Position numbers and translations under genes: made by a program. From a virus, in the IMG/VR virus record IMGVR_UViG_3300037153_000401, positions 1-54,555 of that record: a stretch of 54,555 bases of DNA. The stretch is one strand, 5' to 3'. Under the pieces are notes generated by a model. That model did no database searches and was not told the origin of the DNA. It saw nothing but the letters and a program-made list of their open reading frames with translations. The stretch's first letter is position 1. Each line of letters begins with the position of its first letter. This document shows positions 32,991 to 41,502 of this stretch, piece by piece.

Positions 32991-33018
32991 TTGACAAAGA
33001 AAGTACCATCCCTAGAAT
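32991..33018 (+). promoter_or_regulatory. sigma70-like promoter for the DUF559 gene
   Basis: TTGACA (32991-32996), a 16-base spacer and TAGAAT (33013-33018) make a good promoter. Its spacer is the left arm of a 13-bp inverted repeat. It transcribes against the late genes. Confidence 0.7.
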
Positions 33019-33063
33019 AGCGCCGTCTTTTCCAGTTACGACAATCTAAGAGGGATGGTACTT
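33001..33063 (+). promoter_or_regulatory. 13-bp perfect inverted repeat around the promoter and start of the DUF559 gene
   Basis: AAGTACCATCCCT (33001-33013) lies between the -35 and -10 boxes. Its perfect complement AGGGATGGTACTT (33051-33063) covers the ribosome binding site and ends at the ATG. The left arm is upstream of the transcript, so the pair is more likely two half-sites of a repressor looping the promoter than an RNA hairpin. Confidence 0.75.
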
Positions 33064-33456
33064 ATGACAAACTCAAATGCCAAGCAATTACCACTGTTCA
33101 ACGACGCGCGCAACTTCACCCAACCGCACGAATCATTTATCGAGGCGCGCCTCGCGCACGCCCTAAATGTAAGAGAAATCCCGCACAAACGAGAGCATCC
33201 AATTGGACGCTACAGAGCCGATTTTGCTTTCCTTGAACACAGCCTAATCGTCGAGGTCGACGGCTACGAGTTCCACCATACCAAGAACCAGCGAGAGCAC
33301 GATGCGCAGCGAGATCGAATATTTATGCTATTAGGCTGGCGTGTCATCAGATTTACCGGATCGGAAATCCACCGAGATATTGAGCGTTGCGTGGCAGTGA
33401 TTACGTTACTATTAAAGACTCTGGCCAATTCTCATCAGGAGGCGAAGGCAGCTTAA
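33064..33456 (+). CDS. DUF559-family PD-(D/E)XK endonuclease, Vsr-like
   Basis: A 130-residue protein on the opposite strand to all late genes. Residues 25-115 match DUF559: ESFIEARLAHAL, then YRADFAFLEHSLIVEVDGYE (D then E-V-D, a PD-(D/E)XK core) and HDAQRDRIFMLLGWRVIRF. The fold is shared with Vsr mismatch endonucleases. It could be a selfish or defensive nuclease. Its 3' end overlaps the converging HTH gene by 56 bases. It has its own promoter and operator-like repeats and looks like a moron. Confidence 0.75.
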   Translation: MTNSNAKQLPLFNDARNFTQPHESFIEARLAHALNVREIPHKREHPIGRYRADFAFLEHSLIVEVDGYEFHHTKNQREHDAQRDRIFMLLGWRVIRFTGSEIHRDIERCVAVITLLLKTLANSHQEAKAA

Positions 33457-33943
33457 TAATCCCATGCTCACGGTTGAGCAATTGTAACCGCTCAGCTTCG
33501 GTAATTATTTCCTTCAAACAGGCATCTGCCATCTCACGACCGTAGGTGCGAGCAAGAGATTTGGGCAAAAGAGGCTCTTTACCATCTAAGAGAAGACGGG
33601 CGTCTAGCCTAATCGCGGCTTTATAGAACCAATCAAAGAAAGCGCCTTTTAGGTATTTTCCCTCAGCTGTATGCGCGCCTCTTTTGCGGTGGTGGCATAT
33701 CTCATGCATCTTCTCCGCTACTAGGACAGCCCATAGTTGCGTCCGACTATACATAATGCGGTTTACACCGAAAGGCCCCTTCTCACAGTTAATCCGTCCA
33801 TCCTTACGCCAACGCCATAAAGTGGAACGGGTAATGCCAAGAATTACCGCGGCCTCTTTCTCGTCATACATGGACGCATATGGCACAAGCGCTAAACGCT
33901 CTTGGGCATATCGCTCGATTATTTCCTCTACAGGATGGGTCAT
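33401..33943 (-). CDS. helix-turn-helix DNA-binding protein, 180 aa
   Basis: The 180-residue protein has a MerR/HTH_17-like motif near residues 28-50 (EKEAAVILGITRSTLWRWRK), followed by GRINCEKGPFG, then long helical regions with MHEICHHRKRGAHTAEG. The C-terminal end overlaps the DUF559 gene tail to tail. It overlaps the portal start by 4 bases. It could be a packaging or regulatory factor; its place just ahead of the portal in the order of minus transcription's neighbour set does not tell. Perhaps binds the repeats at 32890-32942. Confidence 0.65.
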   Translation of the reverse strand: MTHPVEEIIERYAQERLALVPYASMYDEKEAAVILGITRSTLWRWRKDGRINCEKGPFGVNRIMYSRTQLWAVLVAEKMHEICHHRKRGAHTAEGKYLKGAFFDWFYKAAIRLDARLLLDGKEPLLPKSLARTYGREMADACLKEIITEAERLQLLNREHGIIKLPSPPDENWPESLIVT

Positions 33944-36531
33944 TGAGCTGCGTCTCCTTCGGCTTTTAGCGCCCCTCGCCCATTCGGCGGTGGTCCTTGC
34001 GGCATCGGCGGCGCGCCCGCCATCTGCACCTGAGCAGCCTGCATCGCAATCGCCCCTTCTTGCATCCCGCCGAGTTGAAAATGTGTCTGAATTAGGAATT
34101 CAACGCCCTGCCGTAATGGCAACGGCGCGTCCTGTCCTTCGTCGGTGTCGAGCCAGGATTGGAACCACAGCGCTTTCCCCTTGTGATCCCTTTCCATCAT
34201 ACTGATTGGCGGCTGAATGGCCTGCAGCATCACCATCGGATCGGCCATCCCCATTTGTACCACCTGCTTCATCTGCTCGAGACGCTTACGACAGATTTGC
34301 GCGGTCACGTCGAACGTCACACCGCCAAGGAATCCTTGCACCTTGTAAAGCCGCTCAAGCCCGGCGACCAGCTCCGGCGCCTGTTGTTTCGCAATCAGAT
34401 AGTTAGCCATCCCGCCGAACAGCCCGATGAAAAAGGCATTCGCGTTATCGCGCTTCGTGACGCTGTTCTCCGGCAGTTCACTTTCCTTCGCGATCTCGTA
34501 ACGCAGGTCGGCCTCAAGATTCGCGGACGAAAGCCAGATGCCAGGCTGCTGCGAATGCTCGCCGCCGAGGGAGAAATAACGCTTGATCGGAAAATAAGTA
34601 CGGTAATTCTTTACGACATTCTCGGCGATACTCATCCGGCCGTCACCTTTGACCATCACGACGGGCAGAATCAGGGAGTTCGCGTTGGCGTCGGCAATCA
34701 TCGCTCCACGCGCCGTGTCGTTGCGCTGAGCCATGAGTCCGCCATTCGTGAAGTCCGTCGCGTGCGAAGTCGTAGCAAACGCCTGCGTCAAGAATTGCTG
34801 TACGTACTGAGTGAATCCGGCCGGCACGGAGCCTGGCGGCAATGACATGACGGCGTCGCGAAGGCTCTTCAGCTCAGGCAGTTTCGAGATGTCTACCGGG
34901 ATATTGGCGCGCGGATGGTTGATATAGCCCATATCATCGGAATCAACCATGTCCTTGTAATAAAAGACCGCCGGCGTCGCCATCGCGTCCATGTATTCGA
35001 GTTGTTGCGAGTCGAGCTTGTTGATGCGCTTTTGGACTTCGACCATATCCTGACCGCCGCGTCCGGCTCCGGACATCGGCCGCATATGCCAAACGGTTGA
35101 GGTGATGTGGTCGCAGTGTTTCTCGGCATAAACACCGAGAACTAGCGACATCCCATTGAGCCCCACCGCGACCAACCCATCGGGGAATAGGTCCGTCAGC
35201 TTTCCGCCTCGCGGCAATGGCGCGCCCTGTCCTTGCGCCGATGCCACGGTTTGCTCATCGCCCTTCAGATCAATATCAGCGTAATCGTCAGGCGAGAGCC
35301 ACATCTCGCAGAGGTTGACCTTGTCTTGACTCAAGAAGCTACGGCGGCGACGTCCGCCGGCGTGGCCGTCCGTCGCCTGACCGATGTAGGCCAAATTTTG
35401 CGAGACGTCGAGGCCAAGGTCCTGGTCGCCCGCATTGCCGGGAATCTGGACGCGCCCGAGCAGCCGGCGAATAGCGCCGACGGGAATCTTCTGTTGATGC
35501 AGAAACCAAGTAGACTTCTCGGCGCGCGCATTCAGATCCCAACGGCAAGCCGGGAACAGTAATTGGTCCAGGCAGAGGTCGCCGAGCTGCACCTGTTCCT
35601 GACCGACGACGGTCGGCATTGTCTCTGTCGCTGGCGGCTCAACGAGCGCGTATTCGCTCCCACAGCGCGGGCAAGCGGTTGCCGACCGTGGTCCGGCTGG
35701 CGTATCAACTGCGCCAGTGAACTGATCCGCAGTACCCGCGTATCCACAATCACCGCAGTACCCAGAGCCTTCGCCGAGCGTGACATCCCGATTCTCGACA
35801 ATCTCCCGTAAGCCGATCACGCCTTGAATCCCTGGGTCGTAGCGCAGGCGATTCAGCGACGTCCCGAACGTCAGAATCTGCAACGCTTCCTGCAAGTGAG
35901 GCCACGGCTTGAAGAATTCATTTTCGTAATGGTCGACAATAATCCCGCCAGCCTTCGACGCGGCTTCGCTCTGATCGGTGTCGCGCCCGGGCCTGACGAC
36001 CACATCGGGATTGCTTTGAACATACTTGACAATGCAGTTCGTCACGTAGAACTGCATCATATTCAGCGCCCGCTTGGCGCTGTTATCTTCCTGCGGCGGC
36101 TTGATAACAAGCCATCCGCCTGTCCACGGGTTGCGCTCAAGGATCTGATCGCCCTGAAGGAAGCGCGCGACCAGATCACCGGCGTTGATCATTTCCCGCC
36201 AGACCAGCTTTTCAATATTCCAGAAGTGCTTGAACCTCTCCTTTAATGCATCGCAAAAATAATGCGAGCCGCCCGGCTGCTCTCTGAGATTGAGCAACGG
36301 TTGCAACGGCGCATAATTTACGCCCGGCCGAACTGGAATTATTTGCGAGTAACCACCCTCCTTCTTCTCTGGTGGTTGAACGTCAGCGCTATCTGGTATC
36401 AGTGATGGTAAATTTGCCCTAGATACCGCAGCGCTCGGATACGACATGGCGGACTGCGCATGCTGATAATTAGGCTGCCTGATCAAAGCCCCCATGTCTC
36501 CCGCCTGCGGTTGTAGCACGTTTCTGGCCAT
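33940..36531 (-). CDS. portal protein, 863 aa, with an inserted zinc ribbon
   Basis: An 863-residue protein upstream of scaffold and capsid and downstream of terminase. The first 240 residues contain the typical portal stem lead-in (WTGGWLVIKPPQE, IIVDHYENEFFKPWPHL). A C-x2-C-x24-C-x2-C zinc ribbon (C259, C262, C287, C290) is inserted before the main body. Later regions include PMSGAGRGGQDMVEVQKRIN and a long helical C-terminal barrel-like part with Gln/Met-rich end. Portals form a dodecameric gate for DNA packaging. The zinc ribbon is uncommon. Confidence 0.8.
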   Translation of the reverse strand: MARNVLQPQAGDMGALIRQPNYQHAQSAMSYPSAAVSRANLPSLIPDSADVQPPEKKEGGYSQIIPVRPGVNYAPLQPLLNLREQPGGSHYFCDALKERFKHFWNIEKLVWREMINAGDLVARFLQGDQILERNPWTGGWLVIKPPQEDNSAKRALNMMQFYVTNCIVKYVQSNPDVVVRPGRDTDQSEAASKAGGIIVDHYENEFFKPWPHLQEALQILTFGTSLNRLRYDPGIQGVIGLREIVENRDVTLGEGSGYCGDCGYAGTADQFTGAVDTPAGPRSATACPRCGSEYALVEPPATETMPTVVGQEQVQLGDLCLDQLLFPACRWDLNARAEKSTWFLHQQKIPVGAIRRLLGRVQIPGNAGDQDLGLDVSQNLAYIGQATDGHAGGRRRRSFLSQDKVNLCEMWLSPDDYADIDLKGDEQTVASAQGQGAPLPRGGKLTDLFPDGLVAVGLNGMSLVLGVYAEKHCDHITSTVWHMRPMSGAGRGGQDMVEVQKRINKLDSQQLEYMDAMATPAVFYYKDMVDSDDMGYINHPRANIPVDISKLPELKSLRDAVMSLPPGSVPAGFTQYVQQFLTQAFATTSHATDFTNGGLMAQRNDTARGAMIADANANSLILPVVMVKGDGRMSIAENVVKNYRTYFPIKRYFSLGGEHSQQPGIWLSSANLEADLRYEIAKESELPENSVTKRDNANAFFIGLFGGMANYLIAKQQAPELVAGLERLYKVQGFLGGVTFDVTAQICRKRLEQMKQVVQMGMADPMVMLQAIQPPISMMERDHKGKALWFQSWLDTDEGQDAPLPLRQGVEFLIQTHFQLGGMQEGAIAMQAAQVQMAGAPPMPQGPPPNGRGALKAEGDAAQ

Positions 36532-36533
36532 GG

Positions 36534-36914
36534 TTAATCAGGCAGTACGAAGTCTTCTTCCACCTGCGGGGTCACGCTCTCACCACGCCGCAGCCGGCTG
36601 AGCATCAGGTCAATCTCAGTCGGCGTCTTGCCCAGCCTCAGTCCCTCAAGGCGCACGGCTTCCAGGTAGGCTTCCGCCACTGGTGACGGTTCCGGCGCCT
36701 GCGGCTTCGTCTCTTCTCGCCGCTTCGGCTGCGTGACCCCTTTCGGAAGGCCGAAGCAGCCGGCGGCGGTAAGAACGCGATCCGTGAGCGCCAACATGAT
36801 TCGCTCTGTCTTCGCCCGCTCTTCGCGCAGCTCGGCCTCAAGCTCGAATAATCGAGCCTTCAGGTCCTTGTTTTCGCGAAGCATTCGGCGAAGATTGAGA
36901 AGACGAAAAAGCAT
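36534..36914 (-). CDS. coiled-coil protein, 126 aa
   Basis: Residues 10-45 form a coiled coil (ENKDLKARLFELEAELREER), followed by a Pro/Lys stretch and a helical region TEIDLMLSRLRRGESV near the end. It is 2 bases upstream of the portal and coupled to the next gene. It may be an assembly factor; not recognised. Confidence 0.55.
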   Translation of the reverse strand: MLFRLLNLRRMLRENKDLKARLFELEAELREERAKTERIMLALTDRVLTAAGCFGLPKGVTQPKRREETKPQAPEPSPVAEAYLEAVRLEGLRLGKTPTEIDLMLSRLRRGESVTPQVEEDFVLPD

Positions 36915-37225
36915 TACTGGATCATCTGATGGCGCTCTTGAGTCGAGCCCGCTTGCGTCAGATCAAGCAATCCCTGCACCGTGGTAAGGGGGGCGATCAG
37001 CGCGTCGGTCAGCTCCGACGAATACGAGCCGAGATCAACGGCGCGCTGGAAACGATGTTGATTCGGCGCCTGGTCGGCGTGTCCGCCGGCCATTAGGGCG
37101 CGAACGCCCGCGACCGTATCAGCCGCCGCGACATTCGTATTAGTCAGATATCCTTCGTCCTGCGCGGCTCGAAGGTTGCCGCCGATTTCACTCGACAGCC
37201 TAAGTTGATCAGCGTGTAAAGCCAT
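36914..37225 (-). CDS. small phage protein, 103 aa
   Basis: Starts at ATG 37225 after AAAGGAGCG and overlaps the next gene by one base. It is Ala/Asn/Gln-rich (LRAAQDEGYLTNTNVAAAD) with a C-terminal helix (LIAPLTTVQGLLDLTQ). No Cys, no motif. Part of the terminase-portal region; perhaps a virion or packaging accessory. Confidence 0.5.
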   Translation of the reverse strand: MALHADQLRLSSEIGGNLRAAQDEGYLTNTNVAAADTVAGVRALMAGGHADQAPNQHRFQRAVDLGSYSSELTDALIAPLTTVQGLLDLTQAGSTQERHQMIQ

Positions 37226-37271
37226 AGTAAACGCTCCTTTGCGTTAGACGAACGGTGGACAGATCCGCCGA

Positions 37272-38027
37272 TTACCAACCGGTGCTGATAACCGAATACC
37301 AGACCTTGACGCGCACGACATTATCATTCGCCGCGTTGCCGGCAATCTCAGCGCCTGACGTATTGTGAAGCACAAGCCCTTTATTTTCGACGCCCGCTTT
37401 CGCCACGATGCCGTCAATCACGGGAATAGCGCCCGTAGCCGTATCCGCCGACTGGTCAATGAAGCCGGTCGTCTCGATCGTTCCCGACACGACGACGCCC
37501 GAGCCGTCCGTATAGCGGATGGCGAGGTTGTTTGTCGATTCAGTGAAAACGTTCGAGCCGCCGTAATCGAGCAACAATTCAGCTCCGAGAAGCCGAACAA
37601 TCGTTCCCGCCCCCTGCGCCTGAACCAATGTAATCGGCGTGGCGCGAATAGCCTTCACCTGCGCTGCCGTCAGCGAAATTTCGGCGATGAAAACTGTTTG
37701 CTGTGGCGCGATGTTGTACCAACTCCCGACGCCATCGGAAACAAATTCCATCGACTGGCCTTGCTGGCGTAGAACAGACCCGCCCACGATCGAGCCCGCG
37801 GCGGCCGAAATCGTCACCGGAAATGAACTGGCGTCCGTCTTGACGACGCGAACACGTCCAGCGCCTATCGGCGAGGTGAGCGGCGAGCGCCCGATAGGCG
37901 TCGGCAAAGTAACGGTCACGGCGCCGCCGGAGGCGTCAATCAAAATCAAATCGTCGGCGTCTGCGACCGTGTAGTTCGAGGTCTTCGCCACGATCTGTTC
38001 ATAAACGGAACCAAACTTATTTCCCAT
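37272..38027 (-). CDS. beta-rich virion protein, 251 aa
   Basis: The start MGNKFGSVYEQIVAKTSNY leads to a beta-rich domain (ADDLILIDASGGAVTVTLP, VRVVKTDASSFPVTIS) with the SMEFVSDGVGSWYNIA strand. This is the common short tail-fibre or decoration module with a TVTLP signature. The second half (LLGAELLLDYGGSNVF, TIETTGFIDQSADT) is another beta domain. It is probably a capsid decoration or fibre protein placed by the portal. Confidence 0.6.
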   Translation of the reverse strand: MGNKFGSVYEQIVAKTSNYTVADADDLILIDASGGAVTVTLPTPIGRSPLTSPIGAGRVRVVKTDASSFPVTISAAAGSIVGGSVLRQQGQSMEFVSDGVGSWYNIAPQQTVFIAEISLTAAQVKAIRATPITLVQAQGAGTIVRLLGAELLLDYGGSNVFTESTNNLAIRYTDGSGVVVSGTIETTGFIDQSADTATGAIPVIDGIVAKAGVENKGLVLHNTSGAEIAGNAANDNVVRVKVWYSVISTGW

Positions 38028-38066
38028 AAATCCTCCTAGTTAATCGAAACGGTCGTAACTGGCGAG

Positions 38067-38483
38067 CTATTTCTTCGCCCTGGCCCGCGTCGGCTTCGGC
38101 GCAGGTTCTTGCGCGGGCGCCGACGGCTCCGCGCCTGAGTTATCCGGCGCGTCGGTCCCGCTTTGGCCTTCAATGGGAACGTCGTCGCCGCATTCAGGCG
38201 CAACAACCTCTTCGCCGGCCGGCGCAGGCGTCTCGCTCGCGGGTGCTGGCGGCGCCTCAGGTATAGGCGTGACCGGTGAAACAGCCCGCGGCGGATTCAG
38301 AATGCGATACGCCTCGCAGTCGAAATCGTCTTCGAGGCGACCAGTCTTCGCCACGCTCTCGACCTTGTAAGCGAGGCGCAATCTGTGCTCGTGCGAGCAC
38401 TTTACAAACAGTGGATCATCGTCAGTCTTGACCCGGTCCCAGGCCTGCCCGGCGATATTTAATGCTTCTTGATGTGTCATCAT
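38067..38483 (-). CDS. Pro/Ala-rich tailed protein, 138 aa
   Basis: The first 65 residues are ordered (HQEALNIAGQAWDRVK, CSHEHRLRLAYKVESVAK), with a Cys/His pair that might bind metal. The remainder is a Pro/Ala/Glu disordered tail ending in basic KPTRARAKK. A small ordered head with a disordered tail is typical of phage linker proteins. Function unknown. Confidence 0.55.
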   Translation of the reverse strand: MMTHQEALNIAGQAWDRVKTDDDPLFVKCSHEHRLRLAYKVESVAKTGRLEDDFDCEAYRILNPPRAVSPVTPIPEAPPAPASETPAPAGEEVVAPECGDDVPIEGQSGTDAPDNSGAEPSAPAQEPAPKPTRARAKK

Positions 38484-38585
38484 CGATTCCTATAGTTATG
38501 AAGAAAACGCGCTGCTCGCGCGCAATAAAGTGAATAGCGCCAGGAATGGCCGGCGGATCTGGCGCGGAGAATATTGCGAATGAAT

Positions 38586-40283
38586 TCAATCAATCCGCCT
38601 CCCAAATTCATCGAAACGTTGAATCGCGGGTTTTACCTGCTTCTTCGCGCGCTGCCTGGCCAGCACGTACGCTAATTCGGCTTCCGGCGTCAGCCCTTCA
38701 CCAAACGGCGCGCGCTCGCGTAGATCTTCATATCTTTGGCCTTCCGGAATACGGTCCTCCACTTTTTCATGAAGTGTCATCGCCTTGGCCGCCGGGAACC
38801 ATCGCGCCGCAATCCCGCGCTGGGCATCCATAAAGTGATTAAAATGGTCGAAAGGCAGAATCCGATTCGAGCCTTTGCTCTCCGTGACCTTCTGCTCGAT
38901 ATACTTGTACTCGCGGAATTCAGCGCGCAGCATAGCTAAGCCTTCGTCGCCTTTCGGGTTGATCATCTGATCATCCGGCACGATAACGTAATAGTTCGGC
39001 CGGCCCTGGAGCCACGACTTGAACGGATGCGGCTTGTCGAGATCTCGCAGTTTTAAAGCGTGCTGCATCTGCGCAATCCCGCCGTGCGCATCCGGCTTCC
39101 ATTTCGAGAACGCCAGACCGCTTTTGATCCGGTAGGTTTCCTGTTGTGAGCTGGCTTCGTGCGACATCACGCGATACTGAATACGGCTCGCCCAGCCGTT
39201 CTCGGCCTCAATCAGCTTGATCTTCTCGCCGACATGATCGGGGATCTCGCCCTGAGACGTCAGGATCTGCGGCACGAAGATCGAGCCAGATAACGGAACG
39301 CCATCAACCTTTGGCGAGTTCTCAGCCGCGACGAAGTTCCAAATAGTCGCACATGGATCCGGATCGAAGCCCCAATCCTGGCCGCAGGCGCCGAGCCAGT
39401 GCAAAGGAATCCGCCGCTCGCCGAATACGCTCGCAAATTGCGACCAGGTAATGACGTGATGCGAGTCTGGGCCGTCTGTCCAAGCCTTGTAGATATTGCC
39501 CTGCGGCCTGATCCGCCAGTCGCCGCGGCGCAGTTGCGCGCGCGTGACCTCGTCAAGCTCCGCAAGCGATCGCTCGTAAGTCGCCTGATCGAGAAAGGGA
39601 TTATCTTCGAGCCTCGCCGGCACGAAGGCGCGACCCTGTTTCTCGTGAACGCGTAGCGCTTCAGCGTCTTCCGGCTGCCAGTCGTCGGGAATGAATCGCT
39701 CGTATACCCAATCGGCGCCGATTCCTCCCGGGTTTGACGCGCTGCGCATCCGGATCGGCACGTCAGTCTCCGCGAGACGTCGCAGGCGCGAAAACAAATA
39801 AGTGTACTGCCGCGCCGTAAACTGCGTCAGTTCGTCGAAGGCGACGAACTGATATTCGGCCGATTGGTACTGGTAAACGTCAGCGTCGTTTTCCAAGTAC
39901 CCAAACGCCAGCACGGCGCGACTCGGAAAGCGCCATTGCTTTCGCTGATCATTCCACTGCGCGCCGGAGCCTTGCAGCCATTCGCGTGAGCGATCGAGAA
40001 GCGCCCCGGGCTTCGCCAGGTCTTGAAACGTACGCCGCAGAATCAGGGCCGAATACTTCGGGACGTCGGCGTATTGCAACCCCGCCATCAAGAGAGCGTC
40101 CGATTTCCCACCGCCGGCGCTGCCGCCATAAAACGCTTCAAGGTGCGGCAGATCGAGAAAGAGCCGCTGGCGATCCGTCGGCTCGTGCGGCGAGTATGGG
40201 CTCGTGCGGGCCTCAATCGAGAGCAGCGTCTCCAACTCGCGCGCCTCAGCCTCGGTGAGTTTTGAGAGATCAAGCCGACTCAA
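38586..40283 (-). CDS. terminase large subunit
   Basis: A 565-residue protein with the packaging ATPase motifs: Walker A GGSAGGGKS (53-61) and Walker B FVAFDELTQF with D150-E151. The nuclease domain follows, with GQDWGFDPDP as the first acidic cluster, and later conserved acidic positions. It powers DNA translocation into the procapsid and cuts the concatemer. The start overlaps the small protein gene by 4 bases. Confident by motif; headful or cos type cannot be told. Confidence 0.9.
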   Translation of the reverse strand: MSRLDLSKLTEAEARELETLLSIEARTSPYSPHEPTDRQRLFLDLPHLEAFYGGSAGGGKSDALLMAGLQYADVPKYSALILRRTFQDLAKPGALLDRSREWLQGSGAQWNDQRKQWRFPSRAVLAFGYLENDADVYQYQSAEYQFVAFDELTQFTARQYTYLFSRLRRLAETDVPIRMRSASNPGGIGADWVYERFIPDDWQPEDAEALRVHEKQGRAFVPARLEDNPFLDQATYERSLAELDEVTRAQLRRGDWRIRPQGNIYKAWTDGPDSHHVITWSQFASVFGERRIPLHWLGACGQDWGFDPDPCATIWNFVAAENSPKVDGVPLSGSIFVPQILTSQGEIPDHVGEKIKLIEAENGWASRIQYRVMSHEASSQQETYRIKSGLAFSKWKPDAHGGIAQMQHALKLRDLDKPHPFKSWLQGRPNYYVIVPDDQMINPKGDEGLAMLRAEFREYKYIEQKVTESKGSNRILPFDHFNHFMDAQRGIAARWFPAAKAMTLHEKVEDRIPEGQRYEDLRERAPFGEGLTPEAELAYVLARQRAKKQVKPAIQRFDEFGRRID

Positions 40284-40696
40284 GCAACCTTCGCCTTTTC
40301 CACCAGTTCAAGAATTCGCTCGCGCCGGCGCTCCGGCGAGGCGTGCGTCACGTCTTTGGAGATCGTGTTGGGCTCGCCGCGCAGCAGAAGCAGCTTGTCA
40401 ATGAATGCGGCGGTCTCGATGCCGGAGATCTTCGAGGGATCAGCCTTTTTCTGCTCGAGCGAGGCGACGACGGTCTCTTCGAGCAATTCCGCGAGATCCG
40501 CTTTTTTTTCGTGTCGACTTTCCGACACGTCAGTATTAACTCGCCCCTGCGCCCATTCTCGGAGAGTGATACGAGGGATACCGAGTTTTCGCGCAGCCTT
40601 CAACTCGTTGCCCCCGCAGAAATCGAGGATCACGAGCGCGGAGGCTTTCTCCTTATCCGAGTAATTGCGCTGTTTGCGTTTCTTTGGCGCGGCCAT
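40280..40696 (-). CDS. small terminase-like helix-turn-helix protein, 138 aa
   Basis: ATG 40696. A very basic N-terminus (MAAPKKRKQRNYSDKEK) precedes a Tnp-type helix-turn-helix (ALVILDFCGGNELKAARKLG then IPRITLREWAQGR), followed by a helical oligomerisation part. The 4-base overlap with the terminase large subunit gene and the usual small-subunit position make DNA recognition of the packaging site likely. A longer frame to 40756 is less likely because this ATG fits better. Confidence 0.7.
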   Translation of the reverse strand: MAAPKKRKQRNYSDKEKASALVILDFCGGNELKAARKLGIPRITLREWAQGRVNTDVSESRHEKKADLAELLEETVVASLEQKKADPSKISGIETAAFIDKLLLLRGEPNTISKDVTHASPERRRERILELVEKAKVA

Positions 40697-40703
40697 TCGA
40701 TAC

Positions 40704-40928
40704 TCAGGACAACTCGACCGTAATCTGGACCGTCGCGCCGATCGGCGGATCGCCAAGGTCGGCAGCGCGCAAGGTTACGCTGAAGTGCGGCATGAATTCG
40801 TATTTGCCAGACTCATCCATAGCTTGCGGAATATACGACGAAGATGTCTGTAGGGAGAGAATGACCTCATTATTCGGATCGAGGAATTTCGAGGCGACGA
40901 TGCCTTTAAGAATAATCGGTTGATTCAT
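40704..40928 (-). CDS. small beta protein, 74 aa
   Basis: A 74-residue protein (MNQPIILKGIVASKFLDP, VTLRAADLGDPPIGATV), beta-rich with no Cys. It sits between the small terminase and the lysis genes. Perhaps a decoration or DNA-mimic protein; nothing decisive. Confidence 0.45.
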   Translation of the reverse strand: MNQPIILKGIVASKFLDPNNEVILSLQTSSSYIPQAMDESGKYEFMPHFSVTLRAADLGDPPIGATVQITVELS

Positions 40929-40977
40929 TTGACTCGTCCTTTTCCGTTGAATTCAATTACGCGCCGGAGGCGTCGCT

Positions 40978-41271
40978 CTATTTCTCGCCATCGATAGTCG
41001 GGCATCCTCGGGCGTCGAAGACTTTATATTCCGCGATCTCGCGGCCAAGGGCCTTGAGCTGATCAAGGGAAGCCGCCGAAGAGTTCGCGCGTAAGGCTTC
41101 GGCTTCGAGATCCTTCGCGATCCGGAGCGCGTTTGCGATCGCCTCACAACCGCTCTCCACCTCGTCCCATGACTGCGCGTGAGCGACGGCCTGGCTCAAG
41201 GTGTGAAGCACGAAGCGCTTGGCCTTCGGTTCGTAAGAATGCGGAGCCTGCAGCGTCACTTCCGTCATCAA
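40978..41271 (-). CDS. helical phage protein, 97 aa
   Basis: 97 residues, starting MMTEVTLQAPHSYEPKAKRF, with a long helical body (HTLSQAVAHAQSWDEVESG) and FDARGCPTIDGEK at the end. Its stop is followed at once by the next start. It belongs to the lysis-terminase border. No recognised domain. Confidence 0.45.
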   Translation of the reverse strand: MMTEVTLQAPHSYEPKAKRFVLHTLSQAVAHAQSWDEVESGCEAIANALRIAKDLEAEALRANSSAASLDQLKALGREIAEYKVFDARGCPTIDGEK

Positions 41272-41502
41272 CTATTTCTTCGTCGGATCGAAGGCGACCT
41301 GGCTCACCCCAAGCGGGCTCTGCTTGAGATAGGCGACCACCGTCGTGAGCGCGGCGCCGCCGGCCGCCACGCCGATCGTCTTGAGACCAACCGGCGTTCC
41401 CGTCAGCGTCAGAGCCGTGGTCGTTACCACGCTATTCACCGCGGCCCCGGTGATAGCCGCGAGCAGCCCCTTGCCCCACGATTTCCAATCAAAACTACCC
41501 AT
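41272..41502 (-). CDS. holin candidate, 76 aa
   Basis: A 76-residue protein with a basic/aromatic N-terminus (MGSFDWKSWGKG), two hydrophobic segments (about residues 13-35 and 42-58, rich in Ala, Thr, Val and Gly) and a polar end. It immediately follows (in transcription) the endolysin, overlapping it by 8 bases. Two-segment small proteins next to an endolysin often act as holins. The low Leu content makes this tentative. Confidence 0.5.
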   Translation of the reverse strand: MGSFDWKSWGKGLLAAITGAAVNSVVTTTALTLTGTPVGLKTIGVAAGGAALTTVVAYLKQSPLGVSQVAFDPTKK

